A DNA stretch of 64,000 nucleotides from Paenibacillus sp. MBLB1832 (GTDB lineage: Bacteria > Bacillota > Bacilli > Paenibacillales > NBRC-103111). Below are positions 53,376 to 62,485 of this stretch, piece after piece; the first letter of the stretch is position 1, and each line of letters opens with the position of its first letter. Under the pieces are notes generated by a model, which was not told where the DNA came from, ran no database searches, and worked only from the letters and a program-made list of their open reading frames with translations. The position numbers and the translations under genes were made by a program. The stretch is from assembly GCF_032271945.1 (NCBI RefSeq), contig NZ_CP130319.1:2871001-2935000 (forward strand). The letters run 5' to 3'.

Positions 53376-54953
53376 TTAAGACTTTAGCCGGCAATGCGCT
53401 GGCAGCGAGGCTGACCATGGCATGAATGGCTCCAGCGCTTGCAGATCGAGCTGACCGGTTAACTGAGGCAGCTGTTCAAAGAGAAACTGCAAGTAGTCGA
53501 ATGGCTTGAGCCCATTTTCCTTGGCAGTTTCGACAACGCTGTAGATGCTCTCACTGGCCTTTGCGCCTCGCGGGGTATTAGCAAAGAGCCAATTTTTCCG
53601 ACCGATTACAAATGGTTTGATCGACATTTCGCTTCTGTTGTTGTCGATCTCGAGTCGTCCGTCTGCAAGGAATGCCGTCAGTTTCTCCCATTGATTTAAG
53701 CTGTAGGCGATCGCTTGTCCTGTCAAACTCTTAGGTAACGTTCGGGACTGCTGTTGCTTCAGCCATTTATGGAATGCTTCGATCACAGGAAGGCTTCGTT
53801 CCTGCCTTGCTGCATAGCGTTCCTCCGGCATTGCTTCTTTCAGATCCCGTTCAATAGCAAAGAGTTGATTACAGTACTTCAGGCCTTGCTTCGCCACCGT
53901 TTCCGGATTGTTCCTTGCCTCTGGCGGCGCCGCCTTTAAAGCCTCGTCATATTTACGCCGTGCATGTGCCCAGTAGGCGACAAGCGTCACACCGACCACT
54001 TTGTGATACCCTGGATAACCGTCGACATGAAGGTAACCCTTAAATCCAGTCAACAAGTTTCGCGGATGCTCACCGCCTCGGGTTCTCTGGTAATCGAACA
54101 CCACAGCCGGATCTTCTCCGCGTCCGCTGCGATATAACCACAGATAGGATGAGGATTCGGCCGATTTTCCTGGCTCGCGCAATACCTGTAACGTGGTCTC
54201 ATCAGTTTGTAAGATATCTTTCTTCAGCAAGATTTCTTTCATGGCGCTAACCACTGGCGTCAGCCACTTCTCCGCTCCGTAGATCATCCAATTCGCCATC
54301 GTTTGCCGGGATAATGTGAAGCCTAGGCGAGCAAAGTGCTGTTCTTGCCGATAAAGCGGCAAGCTTTCCACATATTTCTGGCACATCACATGCGCCAGAA
54401 TCGATGGTGAAGCTAGGCTCCCTGGATAGACAGGCTTTAGCATAGGTGCTGTGACGATAGGTGTCTGAATTTCATTGCGCTCGCATGATCGGCATGAATA
54501 AACCTGCCTCACGTGGCGGATAATTTTGACTTGAGGCGGCACAATAGCGATTTCGCTGCGCGTCTCGGTGCTCATCTCATGGAGCGCACCGCCACAGCAC
54601 GAAAAGACCTGATCCGTCTCAATGAGTTCATAAGTCACCGTTTCAACCGGCAAATGTTCAAAATCCACCTCACGCTTACCGTTCGTTTTCCGGCGCTCGT
54701 AGGTCACTTGCTCCATCGGCGGTTCTTGTCCTTCAGGTGTCGCGAGTATTTCGGCTTCGTTAAACAGATTTAGTTCCAATTGGTCAGGACTCGTCTTCTC
54801 GCTCGATGCACCATAGCGTTTTTGTTTCGCAATACGGGATTGCTCCTCATACCATTTGAGCATAGCAGTAAGCTCAGCAATTTGCTGTTCCTGCTTGGCA
54901 ATTCGCTGATTCAGTTTTTCGATTGTTTCCAAGTTTTCCGCTCGATTTTCCAT
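53376..54953 (-). CDS. tnpC: IS66-family transposase TnpC
   Basis: A 525-residue transposase. The N-terminal leucine-rich coiled coil (IEKLNQRIAKQEQQIAELTA), a KRYGASSEKTSPDQ LEL segment, a zinc-ribbon (FSCCGGALHE and YSCRSCER) and the DDE core are complete: first D in LQTDETTLQVL, second D in HVDGYPGYHKV, E in IDNNRSEMSIKPFVIGRKNW. The start at MENRAENLE fits family length; an upstream frame extension is not needed. Confidence 0.92.
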   Translation of the reverse strand: MENRAENLETIEKLNQRIAKQEQQIAELTAMLKWYEEQSRIAKQKRYGASSEKTSPDQLELNLFNEAEILATPEGQEPPMEQVTYERRKTNGKREVDFEHLPVETVTYELIETDQVFSCCGGALHEMSTETRSEIAIVPPQVKIIRHVRQVYSCRSCERNEIQTPIVTAPMLKPVYPGSLASPSILAHVMCQKYVESLPLYRQEQHFARLGFTLSRQTMANWMIYGAEKWLTPVVSAMKEILLKKDILQTDETTLQVLREPGKSAESSSYLWLYRSGRGEDPAVVFDYQRTRGGEHPRNLLTGFKGYLHVDGYPGYHKVVGVTLVAYWAHARRKYDEALKAAPPEARNNPETVAKQGLKYCNQLFAIERDLKEAMPEERYAARQERSLPVIEAFHKWLKQQQSRTLPKSLTGQAIAYSLNQWEKLTAFLADGRLEIDNNRSEMSIKPFVIGRKNWLFANTPRGAKASESIYSVVETAKENGLKPFDYLQFLFEQLPQLTGQLDLQALEPFMPWSASLPAHCRLKS

Positions 54954-55020
54954 ACCATATACTTCGGTAAATATCGCTACATCCCTGCCGCAAGGTATGG
55001 CGATACAGCGAACATTCAAG

Positions 55021-55374
55021 TTAAATGACCGTTTCGGCTATAACTTTTTGGTTTGCCTGACGCTGACTAAGCGAAAGTCCATCCAGCAGCCAGCGAAGCT
55101 CACGGGAGGTAATTGTTGCGGTGCCCACGCTTTCGTTCGGCCACTGAAACGTGCCTCGTTCAAGTCTGCGGTAAAACAGCCAAAAACCGTTGTGCTCCCA
55201 GTGTAGAATCTTGAGCTTTTTGCACTCGCGGTTACAGAAAACAAACAAGCATGAAGAAAAGGGATTGAGTCCAAAGCCTTCCTACACGATTGCGGCTAAT
55301 CCGTCGATAGACTTTCGCAGATCTGTTGAACCAGTAGCAAGATAGACATGCTGGACAGTGGATAATGTTAACAT
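55021..55374 (-). pseudogene. tnpB: IS66 TnpB with an in-frame amber stop
   Basis: A 117-codon frame from ATG (55372-55374) to TAA. It reads MLTLSTVQHVYLATGSTDLR, KSIDGLAAIV, then TAG at 55282-55284, then EGFGLNPFSSCLFVFCNREC, KKLKILHWEHNGFWLFYRRL and ERGTFQWP, the IS66 Orf2 signature. A CAG-to-TAG change would explain it. Its start overlaps the tnpA stop codon. Confidence 0.9.
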
Positions 55375-55690
55375 GTCTCTTCCAGTAATTGCACAACTTC
55401 TCTAAGCAAGCGTGGGTCAAATCCAGCACGGATCTCAATTTGGACCGATACGGACGACAAGTGAAGATTCATGGGTAGTAGTTTGGATTGGAGACCTTTA
55501 GCGGATACCAGCTAGGAGAGATAGGGCCATCAGCCTCTGAATGAACTACTTTTAGTTTGCGGAGCCAGTACTTCAACTGCTCTTTGGTTACTTGGTGAGC
55601 ATCGCACCAAGCTGCCATTGAAAGATGACTCGCTCGATAATCCTCGATACGAGTGGACCAATCCTTGCGACGCTGTTCTTTTGTGGTCAT
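55368..55690 (-). pseudogene. tnpA: IS66 TnpA, frameshifted
   Basis: The front reads MTTKEQRRKDWSTRIEDYRA, SHLSMAAWCDAHQVTKEQL, KYWLRKLK, the HTH-like TnpA opening, then meets a stop at 55469. The expected C-terminus (VQIEIRAGFDPRLLREVVQL, LEETC, stop at 55368) is in another frame, so one indel lies near 55,460-55,500. GGAGG precedes the ATG. Confidence 0.88.
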
Positions 55691-55774
55691 AAGGCAACCT
55701 CCAGTTTAAATGGGATGCCTTCATTTTCTCATGTATATTTGGGTTCTAGAAGGTGTGCAGGTTTTGACGCTTAC

Positions 55775-55782
55775 ATAGGTAC
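55775..55782. repeat. Target-site duplication, right copy (ATAGGTAC)
   Basis: Identical to the 8 bases at 52163-52170; marks the right boundary of the IS66-family insertion. Confidence 0.85.
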
Positions 55783-55851
55783 CTTATTACTATACCACTA
55801 CAGTAAAAAATCGGTATCCCTATGATTATTTTAAAAAAATCCACCAAAATC

Positions 55852-55886
55852 AAAAAAGGACAGCCCCCCACTGGAGTAACTGTCCC
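55852..55886 (-). terminator. Terminator after the 53-residue protein gene
   Basis: GGACAG and CTGTCC pair around a 16-base loop and are followed by TTTTTT on the minus strand. Confidence 0.65.
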
Positions 55887-55936
55887 GATGCATTCGGATT
55901 ATTCAATTTGTTCCTATTTGGCGTGGCAGAGATACA

Positions 55937-56098
55937 TTAAGATTTCTTAATGGAGAAGAATCCATATTGCTCGATTTCATCAAGCGCTTTACGTCCAAAA
56001 GACTCGATTAGCTCATCGGCTCGGATTTTGGTTCCCCCTAGAGTAAGCCCGTCCCAGCGTACAATTCTACCGTCCTTAACCAAAAAATAGTCATCCAT
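55937..56098 (-). CDS. 53-residue conserved-looking protein
   Basis: A short gene with a strong GGGAGG site seven to eight bases before its ATG. The product (MDDYFLVKDGRIVRWDGLTL, GGTKIRADELIESFGRKALD, EIEQYGFFSIKKS) has a strand-rich front and a helical end and no membrane segment. A terminator follows. The clean start, stop and terminator make it a convincing real gene. Function unknown. Confidence 0.7.
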   Translation of the reverse strand: MDDYFLVKDGRIVRWDGLTLGGTKIRADELIESFGRKALDEIEQYGFFSIKKS

Positions 56099-56233
56099 AC
56101 GATAACCTCCCAAAAGATAGTTTTGGAAATCTCTGTGCGCTTGAATACGAATTCGCAGAGTATGTATCTGCCAATCCTTATTTTAGCATACTCTTCATGG
56201 GAAGCCAAAGGAGCCGCTTTTTCTGCGTTATAT

Positions 56234-56557
56234 TTATTTTGGTTCTATATTCGGGGCAATCAAAGATAGTAACAACTGAACCTCTTGCTTGTTGAAATTA
56301 TAAGCTCCCGTCGGCTGCATTAGGCTCACAATATGCGTTAGGTCTAACGGATAGACTCCTGGGAAATACGTCATTCGAATATTAAATAACTGTTCCTCTA
56401 CTTGCTCTCTCGAAACATGATCGTAGATCGGAATGCTGATCATATTAGCGGATTTACGTCCAGATGTATCTTTGATGCCAATCCCGATCTTTGTGACGCC
56501 ACTATACCTTGGCAGCATAAAGGCAGTCAATTCGTTTTTCGAAATTTCTGCAAGCAT
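56234..56557 (-). CDS. Unknown 107-residue protein, possibly 5'-truncated
   Basis: From the ATG the product reads MLAEISKNELTAFMLPRYSG, VTKIGIGIKDTSGRKSANM, ending QPTGAYNFNKQEVQLLLSLI. The same frame stays open upstream for about 110 bases to a TGA near 56,670 and looks coding there too (SNHYHLWCPKVYLLDNNDQI), without a usable start codon. Either the gene begins at the ATG, or its front is damaged. No family recognised. Confidence 0.55.
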   Translation of the reverse strand: MLAEISKNELTAFMLPRYSGVTKIGIGIKDTSGRKSANMISIPIYDHVSREQVEEQLFNIRMTYFPGVYPLDLTHIVSLMQPTGAYNFNKQEVQLLLSLIAPNIEPK

Positions 56558-56691
56558 ATAGAGAATTTGATCATTATTATCTAATAAATAGACCTTCGGA
56601 CACCATAAATGGTAATGATTTGATTGGGAAATGACAGGTGTGCTGCTCTCTTTGCCGTCTTTTCCATAGTGATTTCATCATAAATCGACAC

Positions 56692-56720
56692 AAAAAACCC
56701 AAGAATGAAACCATTCTCGG
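56692..56720 (-). terminator. Terminator after the MBL-fold hydrolase gene
   Basis: CCGAGAATG-GTTT-CATTCTTGG with one mismatch, followed by a TTTTTT run on the minus strand. Confidence 0.85.
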
Positions 56721-56733
56721 GATGATTGCGTAT

Positions 56734-57609
56734 TTATTTAAAATATATCAATCTCTCTCCCGCCGACATCATATGAAATTTCTGCGCGGGAAACTTGTGG
56801 AACAAATAATCGACGAAGTAGGACGGGTTATCGCGATTCTTAGAGAACATATCAAAATGGATAGGAACGAGCAGATCCGTTCCGATCTCCACGCCGAAAT
56901 CTGCCGCATCGCGGAAGTTCATGTTGCCTACAATCCCCCTGGCGGTTCTTGCATAATCCCCTCCGTTAATAGGCAGCAGCGTTACATGGGGCTGAAATTG
57001 TTTGGCTTGTTCAATCAATTCGGGTGTGACCACAGTATCGCCTGTATGGAAAATGCGGACGCCGTTGATCTCGATAAAAAAGCCCAAATAGTAGTGATTA
57101 CCCTCTGGATCCCTCTCATACTCCGTGTGTGCGGCTGCTACAGGGGTAACGGTTACCCCTTTCAAAGAAATCGCTTGTTGCTGTTTGGCGGGAATGATGC
57201 GTCCAGCATCGAGTTCGATATCTTGCAGCAAATGGATATGAGATGCTGGAGCTACAAATTTCGTCTCAGGATGAGCTCGGGCCACACCGTTAATCGTGGT
57301 TACATCCATATGATCATTATGAAAATGTGTGATCAAAACCGTATTGACATCAAGCTCATGCGGAGCTAACGGAGGCGGAATTTCCCGCTTAAATTCAGTG
57401 TCGGGATTTTCTTCTTCAATCGAAAAGCTCAAGTACGGGTCCACACAAATGATCTCATCGGTGCTGCCGCCTTTGATCACCACGCCAGCTTGCCCCAAAC
57501 TCCAAATGGCAACAGCCCCTACAGGCACGTTCGTTCTTTGCATTTCCTTGAGCAGCGATTCACCCGCATTGTAAATAGGTCTTAAGCGTTCGTTTCCCAT
57601 CCTAGTCAT
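56734..57609 (-). CDS. Metallo-beta-lactamase-fold hydrolase (UlaG-like)
   Basis: A cytoplasmic MBL-fold hydrolase of about 291 residues. The metal motif is HFHNDHMD, further ligands are in VAAAHTEY, FHTGDT and LVPIHFDMFSKN. It resembles L-ascorbate-6-phosphate lactonase (UlaG), but the usual ula genes are absent, so the substrate is open. The ATG at 57607-57609 overlaps the end of the YdeI-like gene, indicating coupling; an ATG nine bases downstream is possible. Confidence 0.88.
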   Translation of the reverse strand: MTRMGNERLRPIYNAGESLLKEMQRTNVPVGAVAIWSLGQAGVVIKGGSTDEIICVDPYLSFSIEEENPDTEFKREIPPPLAPHELDVNTVLITHFHNDHMDVTTINGVARAHPETKFVAPASHIHLLQDIELDAGRIIPAKQQQAISLKGVTVTPVAAAHTEYERDPEGNHYYLGFFIEINGVRIFHTGDTVVTPELIEQAKQFQPHVTLLPINGGDYARTARGIVGNMNFRDAADFGVEIGTDLLVPIHFDMFSKNRDNPSYFVDYLFHKFPAQKFHMMSAGERLIYFK

Positions 57610-58198
57610 CAATTCCCTTGCCGTCGAGAATGTGCTGCACATATTTGTCAACGCGTGCCTCGCGCGTTTTCGCTTGTTTCGCTTGAGAGAAATAAAGCAA
57701 GTATCCTTTTTGCCGCCCAGGTGTCAAGGCTTCAAAAGCTGTTTTCAACGCAGGCATCTCATCGAGCCGCGTTTGAAACTCAACAGGAAATGCAAATTCT
57801 TCCGTCTTCTTATATGGCACTTCCACACCAGATTTCTCAACTTCAATCGCATCATAAATATAAGATTTAATGATGGATTCCAATGCAATGATTTCTTGTA
57901 CGTTGGTGAAACGAATCTGGCGCGCTGCCTGTACATTCTCCGTTTGTTGAATGAGAATGCCTTGGGCATCTTGCAACAACACGCCTTTGTGAAACAGGAT
58001 CGCACAATAATCTTTAAATCCATGGAATAATAAAACGTTTTTATTCTGGAACGTGTAACAAGGATGCATCCATTTAAAATCCTCGGTCAGCTGACAATCA
58101 AGAATAATACTTCTCAGTCTCTCAAATTCCTCTTTCCACTGTTTTGCCTTTCTTAGAAATCCATCAACTTTCGGATTCAATGTACGATTTGTCATCAA
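57602..58198 (-). CDS. YdeI-like (DUF1801/OmdA-type) protein
   Basis: A 198-residue protein. The DUF1801 part reads LRSIILDCQLTEDFKWMHPC, NVLLFHGFKDYCAILFHKG and the C-terminal YdeI tail LTPGRQKGYLLYFSQAKQAK, TREARVDKY. In B. subtilis YdeI-type proteins are linked to resistance to cationic peptides; the mechanism is unknown. It overlaps the MBL-fold gene and follows the UvrA-like gene by 19 nt. Confidence 0.88.
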   Translation of the reverse strand: MMTNRTLNPKVDGFLRKAKQWKEEFERLRSIILDCQLTEDFKWMHPCYTFQNKNVLLFHGFKDYCAILFHKGVLLQDAQGILIQQTENVQAARQIRFTNVQEIIALESIIKSYIYDAIEVEKSGVEVPYKKTEEFAFPVEFQTRLDEMPALKTAFEALTPGRQKGYLLYFSQAKQAKTREARVDKYVQHILDGKGIDD

Positions 58199-58217
58199 GG
58201 AACACTCCCCTTCCCTT

Positions 58218-60473
58218 TTACTTCAAATATTTCCCCGTAATCGACTTCTCAGAATGGATAATCTGCGTAGGTGTGCCCTCGAACACCACTTGGCCGCCCT
58301 TGCTGCCTCCATCTGGTCCCATATCAATAATCCAATCCGCATGGCTGATTACTTCAAGATTGTGTTCGATTACGATCACCGTATTGCCGGTATCCACGAG
58401 GCGGTTCATGATCTCCAACAAGTGGCCGATATCTGACATATGGAGCCCTGTCGTCGGCTCGTCCATCACGTAGATGCTGCCATTCTTATGCAACTCACTT
58501 GCCAGCTTAATGCGCTGACATTCCCCGCCCGAAAGTGTGCTTAGCGGCTGGCCGAGGGTGATATAGTTCAGCCCCACATCACTCAAAGCTTGAAGCTTGC
58601 GCACGACTTCTTTCAGTTGGAAAAATTCCAAAGCCTGCTCGACCGTCATCTCCAACACTTCGGCAATGGACTTGCCGTCCAGTTTGTAAGTAAGCACTTC
58701 CTCTTTAAAACGTTTGCCTTCGCAAACTTCACATGGCAGCTTCACACTGTCTAGGTATGCGAGATCTGTGTAGACGACTCCCAGTCCTTGGCAATTCTCG
58801 CAAGCTCCCTTGGAGTTGAAGCTGAACAAACCTTGGTTCACCTTATTGGCGGAAGCAAATGCCTTGCGCACATCATCCATAATGCCCGTATACGTTGCGG
58901 GATTCGAGCGTGTTGACACTCCTACCGCCGATTGATCAATGACGATAGCATCAGGATGCTGGCTGAGGAAAACTTCGTTAATCAGCGTACTCTTGCCTGA
59001 GCCTGCAACACCCGTCACGACTGTAAGAACGCCAGTTGGGATATCTACGCTCACCTTGTGGAGATTGTGAAGTGTTGCGTCTTTGATGGCCAGCTTGCCT
59101 GATGGTTGCCTGGAATCCTGCTTCAGCTCTAGCGGTCGCTTCATATGATTGCCTGTCAGCGTACCTGAAGCAAGCAAGCCTGGGTAGCTGCCCTCAAATA
59201 CGATGTTACCGCCGCGACCGCCAGCATGTGGCCCGACATCGACGATATGATCTGCTACTTTGATCACATCGGGATCATGCTCAACAACAAGTACAGTATT
59301 GCCCTTGTCGCGCAGCTTCTGAAGCAATTCATTTAACTGATGGACATCACGGGGGTGCAAACCAACGCTTGGCTCATCGAAAATGTAAGTGACGTCCACC
59401 AAGCTGCCGCTCAGGTGCTTCACCATCTTGACGCGCTGTGACTCACCGCCGGATAAGGTATCCGTCTCACGGTCAAGCGTCAAGTAGTCCAACCCGATAT
59501 CCACGAGATGCTGCAGCCGCTCTGTCAGCGACTTGGCGACTGGCGCAGCGATCGGATCGTCAACTTCCCGAATGACGCGGATCAGTTGTCCAACTTCCAA
59601 GGAAGACATTTCCGCAATGTTAAGTCCATTGATTTTGCAATGGAGCGCTGCTTGACTAAGTCTTGCACCGCGACAACTGGAGCAAGCACCCTCGGAGATG
59701 AATGGTGCAACAGCTTGTTGCGTGCGCTCTGACTTCGTTTTCACATCCTGCTTGATGTACTTATTGGTGAACTTCTCGATGACACCTTCGACTGTAATAT
59801 TGATGGCCTTACCACCAAACTGCATCTGCACTTTCCTTGCCTTGCCATATAGCAATTGCTCTAGTTCCTCTTCCGAATAGTCGCTCAATTTCTTGTCAAG
59901 ATCAAAAAAGCCAGACTCAACGATTATGTTCCAATCCATACTATTCACTTTATAGTCCGGTAGTAGAATGGCCCCTTCGTTTAACGACTTGGTCATGTCA
60001 ATCGACTTACTCATGTCGACGCCAAGCCTGCGACCAAGCCCGTTGCACTCCAGGCACATGCCTTGCGGATCATTAAACGAGAACATATTCGAGGGCCCGA
60101 CAAAGGGTTGACCTACTCGGGAGAAAAGAAGACGAAGAATTGGTGAGATATCAGTAATCGTCCCCATTGTGGAATGGGATCCGCCGCCCAGTCGTTTCTG
60201 ATCTACAATAACAGCCATGCTCAGATTCTCGATCGCATCGGCATCGGGTTGCGGAAATCGCGGTAAAAAATTACGTACAAACATACTGAAATTTTCGTTC
60301 AGCAAACGCTGAGATTCTGAAGCAATCGTATCGAAAACGATCGATGATTTACCAGATCCCGATACTCCGGTGAAAATCGTTATTTTCCGCTTGGGAATAC
60401 GCAAGGACACGTTCTTGAGATTGTTTTCCCTCGCACCCGAAATGACGATGTATTCCTGATTAGTTTCGCTCAT
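58218..60473 (-). CDS. Class II UvrA-like ABC ATPase
   Basis: A 751-residue UvrA paralogue with two ABC ATPase halves. Walker A loops are TGVSGSGKSSIVFD and TGVAGSGKSTLINE; signatures are LSGGESQRVKMVKHL and LSGGECQRIKLASEL; zinc-type CxxC pairs (CLECNGLGRR, CENCQGLGVVY) are present. It is about 200 residues shorter than housekeeping UvrA and lacks the UvrB-binding insertion. Class II forms are linked to resistance against DNA-binding antibiotics. The second ATG is preferred, with GGAAGG nine bases upstream. Confidence 0.9.
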   Translation of the reverse strand: MSETNQEYIVISGARENNLKNVSLRIPKRKITIFTGVSGSGKSSIVFDTIASESQRLLNENFSMFVRNFLPRFPQPDADAIENLSMAVIVDQKRLGGGSHSTMGTITDISPILRLLFSRVGQPFVGPSNMFSFNDPQGMCLECNGLGRRLGVDMSKSIDMTKSLNEGAILLPDYKVNSMDWNIIVESGFFDLDKKLSDYSEEELEQLLYGKARKVQMQFGGKAINITVEGVIEKFTNKYIKQDVKTKSERTQQAVAPFISEGACSSCRGARLSQAALHCKINGLNIAEMSSLEVGQLIRVIREVDDPIAAPVAKSLTERLQHLVDIGLDYLTLDRETDTLSGGESQRVKMVKHLSGSLVDVTYIFDEPSVGLHPRDVHQLNELLQKLRDKGNTVLVVEHDPDVIKVADHIVDVGPHAGGRGGNIVFEGSYPGLLASGTLTGNHMKRPLELKQDSRQPSGKLAIKDATLHNLHKVSVDIPTGVLTVVTGVAGSGKSTLINEVFLSQHPDAIVIDQSAVGVSTRSNPATYTGIMDDVRKAFASANKVNQGLFSFNSKGACENCQGLGVVYTDLAYLDSVKLPCEVCEGKRFKEEVLTYKLDGKSIAEVLEMTVEQALEFFQLKEVVRKLQALSDVGLNYITLGQPLSTLSGGECQRIKLASELHKNGSIYVMDEPTTGLHMSDIGHLLEIMNRLVDTGNTVIVIEHNLEVISHADWIIDMGPDGGSKGGQVVFEGTPTQIIHSEKSITGKYLK

Positions 60474-60558
60474 GCCTGACATCCTTCCGATCGTGTTAAT
60501 TTTCTAGATACTCACACATTATACCTTATCCGACCGCTTCCTGTTTAATAAGACTTGT

Positions 60559-61797
60559 TCAATCCGAATTGGAATCTGTTTGTTTTCTTCGATTTCGTAT
60601 AATTTGCCAAACAAATAATCCAAACGACATGATCAGGAAAAATCCACTTGCCGCATAGAATGGCCAGTTCGTTGTACTTTTCTCCTCTTCGCTGCTCATT
60701 TCAGGAGGAGTTGCCGGCTGTTTGTGTGTAACTGGATTGGCAGCTACGATTGGAATTTGCTTCAGAAATTCACCGTTTTTCCAAATTTGATACGTACCGA
60801 TCACATCGCCTGTCTCTACCGTTTGTTGGTCATTTAACCATGGATTGAAGACAGCCTTGTACGCATAGACTGCGTCATCCTTTCTAAGAATGGTTAGTGC
60901 ATAGGAATCTCCCAGAATCCCCGTAACCGTCTCATCATAGAAGGTTGCATCTCCGGCGTAATCTCCTTTATGAAACATCATCTGAGTTGCAATACGATCT
61001 AGTCCGTACTGGCCAATCGCCTCCACATCGCGGTATTCGTCCTCACGCGACGATTTCAATACGACCGAAATGACCGTTTTATTGTCTTTTTTCATATATT
61101 CGATTAATGTATTTCGAGCTTGATCTGTAAATCCTGTTTTTCCGCCCAATGCGAAAGGATTCTTAAATATGAGGCTGCGATTCGTAATCGTCACCTGCCG
61201 CTGATCAGTTTTTACCGCAGTCCGTTCCGTCCCCATTGCTTCCATAATCGCGGGATACTTCATGGCTTCTTTGGCAAGCAGGGCAAGATCGTAAGCGGTT
61301 GAATAATGCTTCGAGTTGTGCAACCCGTTCGGCGTTACGAAATGGGTATGGAGCATGCCAATCGACAATGCCTTTTCATTCATCATCGCGGCAAAATCAG
61401 CCTGATTACCTCCGATATGTTCAGCAATCATCATCGCCACGTCATTGGCAGAAACCACGATCAGCGCCTTCAACGCTTCTTCTTTTTGCATTTGCTCGCC
61501 TACGTGTAAATTAAACACATAATTGCTAGCTTCCTGGTCCACAGCTTTCTTGCTCGCTGTCATCCATTCCTCGTTACTCATCTTTTCTTCCAAGAGAATC
61601 GCCGTCATCAATTTTGTTAAACTGGCCGGATAGGCTTGTTCATCTTTATTTTTCTCATACAGGATTTCGCCGGCCACACTATCGATCACAATCGCTGAAC
61701 CGCTTCGAATGGAGAGTGCCTCGCTATCGTCGGAAGCGTTTACATTTTGGCATAGCATGGCATACAGGAAGATGAAGAGGAGCGCTGTCTTTTTCAT
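60559..61797 (-). CDS. D-alanyl-D-alanine carboxypeptidase (DacF/PBP5-like)
   Basis: A 412-residue low-molecular-weight penicillin-binding protein. A signal peptide (to about residue 22) precedes the serine-type core with S59-x-x-K62 (ASLTK), S116-x-N118 (VVSANDV) and K220-T-G (LGGKTGFT). A C-terminal membrane span (about 380-402, FYAASGFFLIMSFGLFVWQI) anchors it. It trims pentapeptide side chains of peptidoglycan; the neighbouring cwlJ-type gene suggests possible spore-cortex work. The ATG at 61795-61797 has GGAGG before it; an upstream frame extension is rejected. Confidence 0.92.
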   Translation of the reverse strand: MKKTALLFIFLYAMLCQNVNASDDSEALSIRSGSAIVIDSVAGEILYEKNKDEQAYPASLTKLMTAILLEEKMSNEEWMTASKKAVDQEASNYVFNLHVGEQMQKEEALKALIVVSANDVAMMIAEHIGGNQADFAAMMNEKALSIGMLHTHFVTPNGLHNSKHYSTAYDLALLAKEAMKYPAIMEAMGTERTAVKTDQRQVTITNRSLIFKNPFALGGKTGFTDQARNTLIEYMKKDNKTVISVVLKSSREDEYRDVEAIGQYGLDRIATQMMFHKGDYAGDATFYDETVTGILGDSYALTILRKDDAVYAYKAVFNPWLNDQQTVETGDVIGTYQIWKNGEFLKQIPIVAANPVTHKQPATPPEMSSEEEKSTTNWPFYAASGFFLIMSFGLFVWQIIRNRRKQTDSNSD

Positions 61798-61982
61798 ATG
61801 TTTTCCTCCCCTGCTGTGTTTCATGATGAATCCCTTCTTCCGTTCAATTTCGACAAGACTAATTCCCATTATGCCATAAATATATGTGATTGGGGTTGGC
61901 AATCTTTCCTATGTTCATGAAAAAGGAACAGCTCGCTTGCGCAAACTGCTCCTAGACATTTTCTATTGTCTCTTCTACTACG

Positions 61983-62426
61983 TCAAAACGTATTATACAC
62001 ATTCTGACACTCTTTTGGAGTCGGCTCATAGAAACAGTGCTTCTTGTATCGCCCTGCGTGCGGCTGATTGTACCAGGTTTCAGGACATGGTTTCGGATTC
62101 TCGAACGTCCCTGGACGGAAATACCAGAGGGAGAATTTGCCCGGCCAAAGCCGCTCCCCGTCCACGGCCCGTCTCGCCAGACGGCGTTCTCTCTCTCTTG
62201 CATTTTGATAATACGTGCCATGTTGCAATGCTTCGAACGCGTGCGGCTGGTTAATCATTTGGGGAATGGTCCGAAGGCCTTTGAAATCAGAGCAATTGGC
62301 TCTTATTCGGTTAATACCAACGTTGCCAACAAGGAGCATTCCCTTTTCGCCTTCTGTCTCCGCTTCGGCTCTCAGTAACCTTGCTAACATGTCAATATCC
62401 TGTTTTCTAGCTTTCACGACTGCCAT
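61983..62426 (-). CDS. cwlJ: Spore cortex-lytic hydrolase, CwlJ-like
   Basis: A 147-residue SleB/CwlJ (Hydrolase_2) protein without a signal peptide, like CwlJ. The pattern MAVVKARKQDIDMLARLLRA, GMLLVGNVGINRIRANCSDF, KGLRTIPQMINQPHAFEAL, KFSLWYFRPGTF and the C-terminal CFYEPTPKECQNVYNTF follow B. subtilis CwlJ closely. It helps degrade cortex peptidoglycan at germination. The partner gerQ, often adjacent in Bacillus, is not present here. Confidence 0.92.
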   Translation of the reverse strand: MAVVKARKQDIDMLARLLRAEAETEGEKGMLLVGNVGINRIRANCSDFKGLRTIPQMINQPHAFEALQHGTYYQNARERERRLARRAVDGERLWPGKFSLWYFRPGTFENPKPCPETWYNQPHAGRYKKHCFYEPTPKECQNVYNTF

Positions 62427-62485
62427 TGGCTCACCTCTTCAAAATGTATGTCTGTACCCATCATATTGTAGGTGAAGCTGAAGTG

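Larger units (their letters stand above)
52171..55774 (-). mobile_element. IS66-family element with passenger genes, 3604 bp
   Basis: The ends are inverted: GTAAGCGTCA at 52171-52180 and TGACGCTTAC at 55765-55774, the usual IS66 terminus, and both are flanked by ATAGGTAC. On the minus strand it carries tnpA (frameshifted), tnpB (in-frame stop) and an intact tnpC. Between tnpC and the left end lie about 1.1 kb of passenger DNA: a lipoprotein gene and a DUF4304-like fragment. The target duplication is still perfect, although two of the three transposition genes have decayed. A composite origin from two copies is also possible because of the extra end at 52224. Confidence 0.82.

Noticed and set aside
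58218-60473. Housekeeping UvrA of nucleotide excision repair
   Set aside because: About 200 residues too short and without the UvrB-binding region; class II paralogue fits better, and no uvrB is adjacent.
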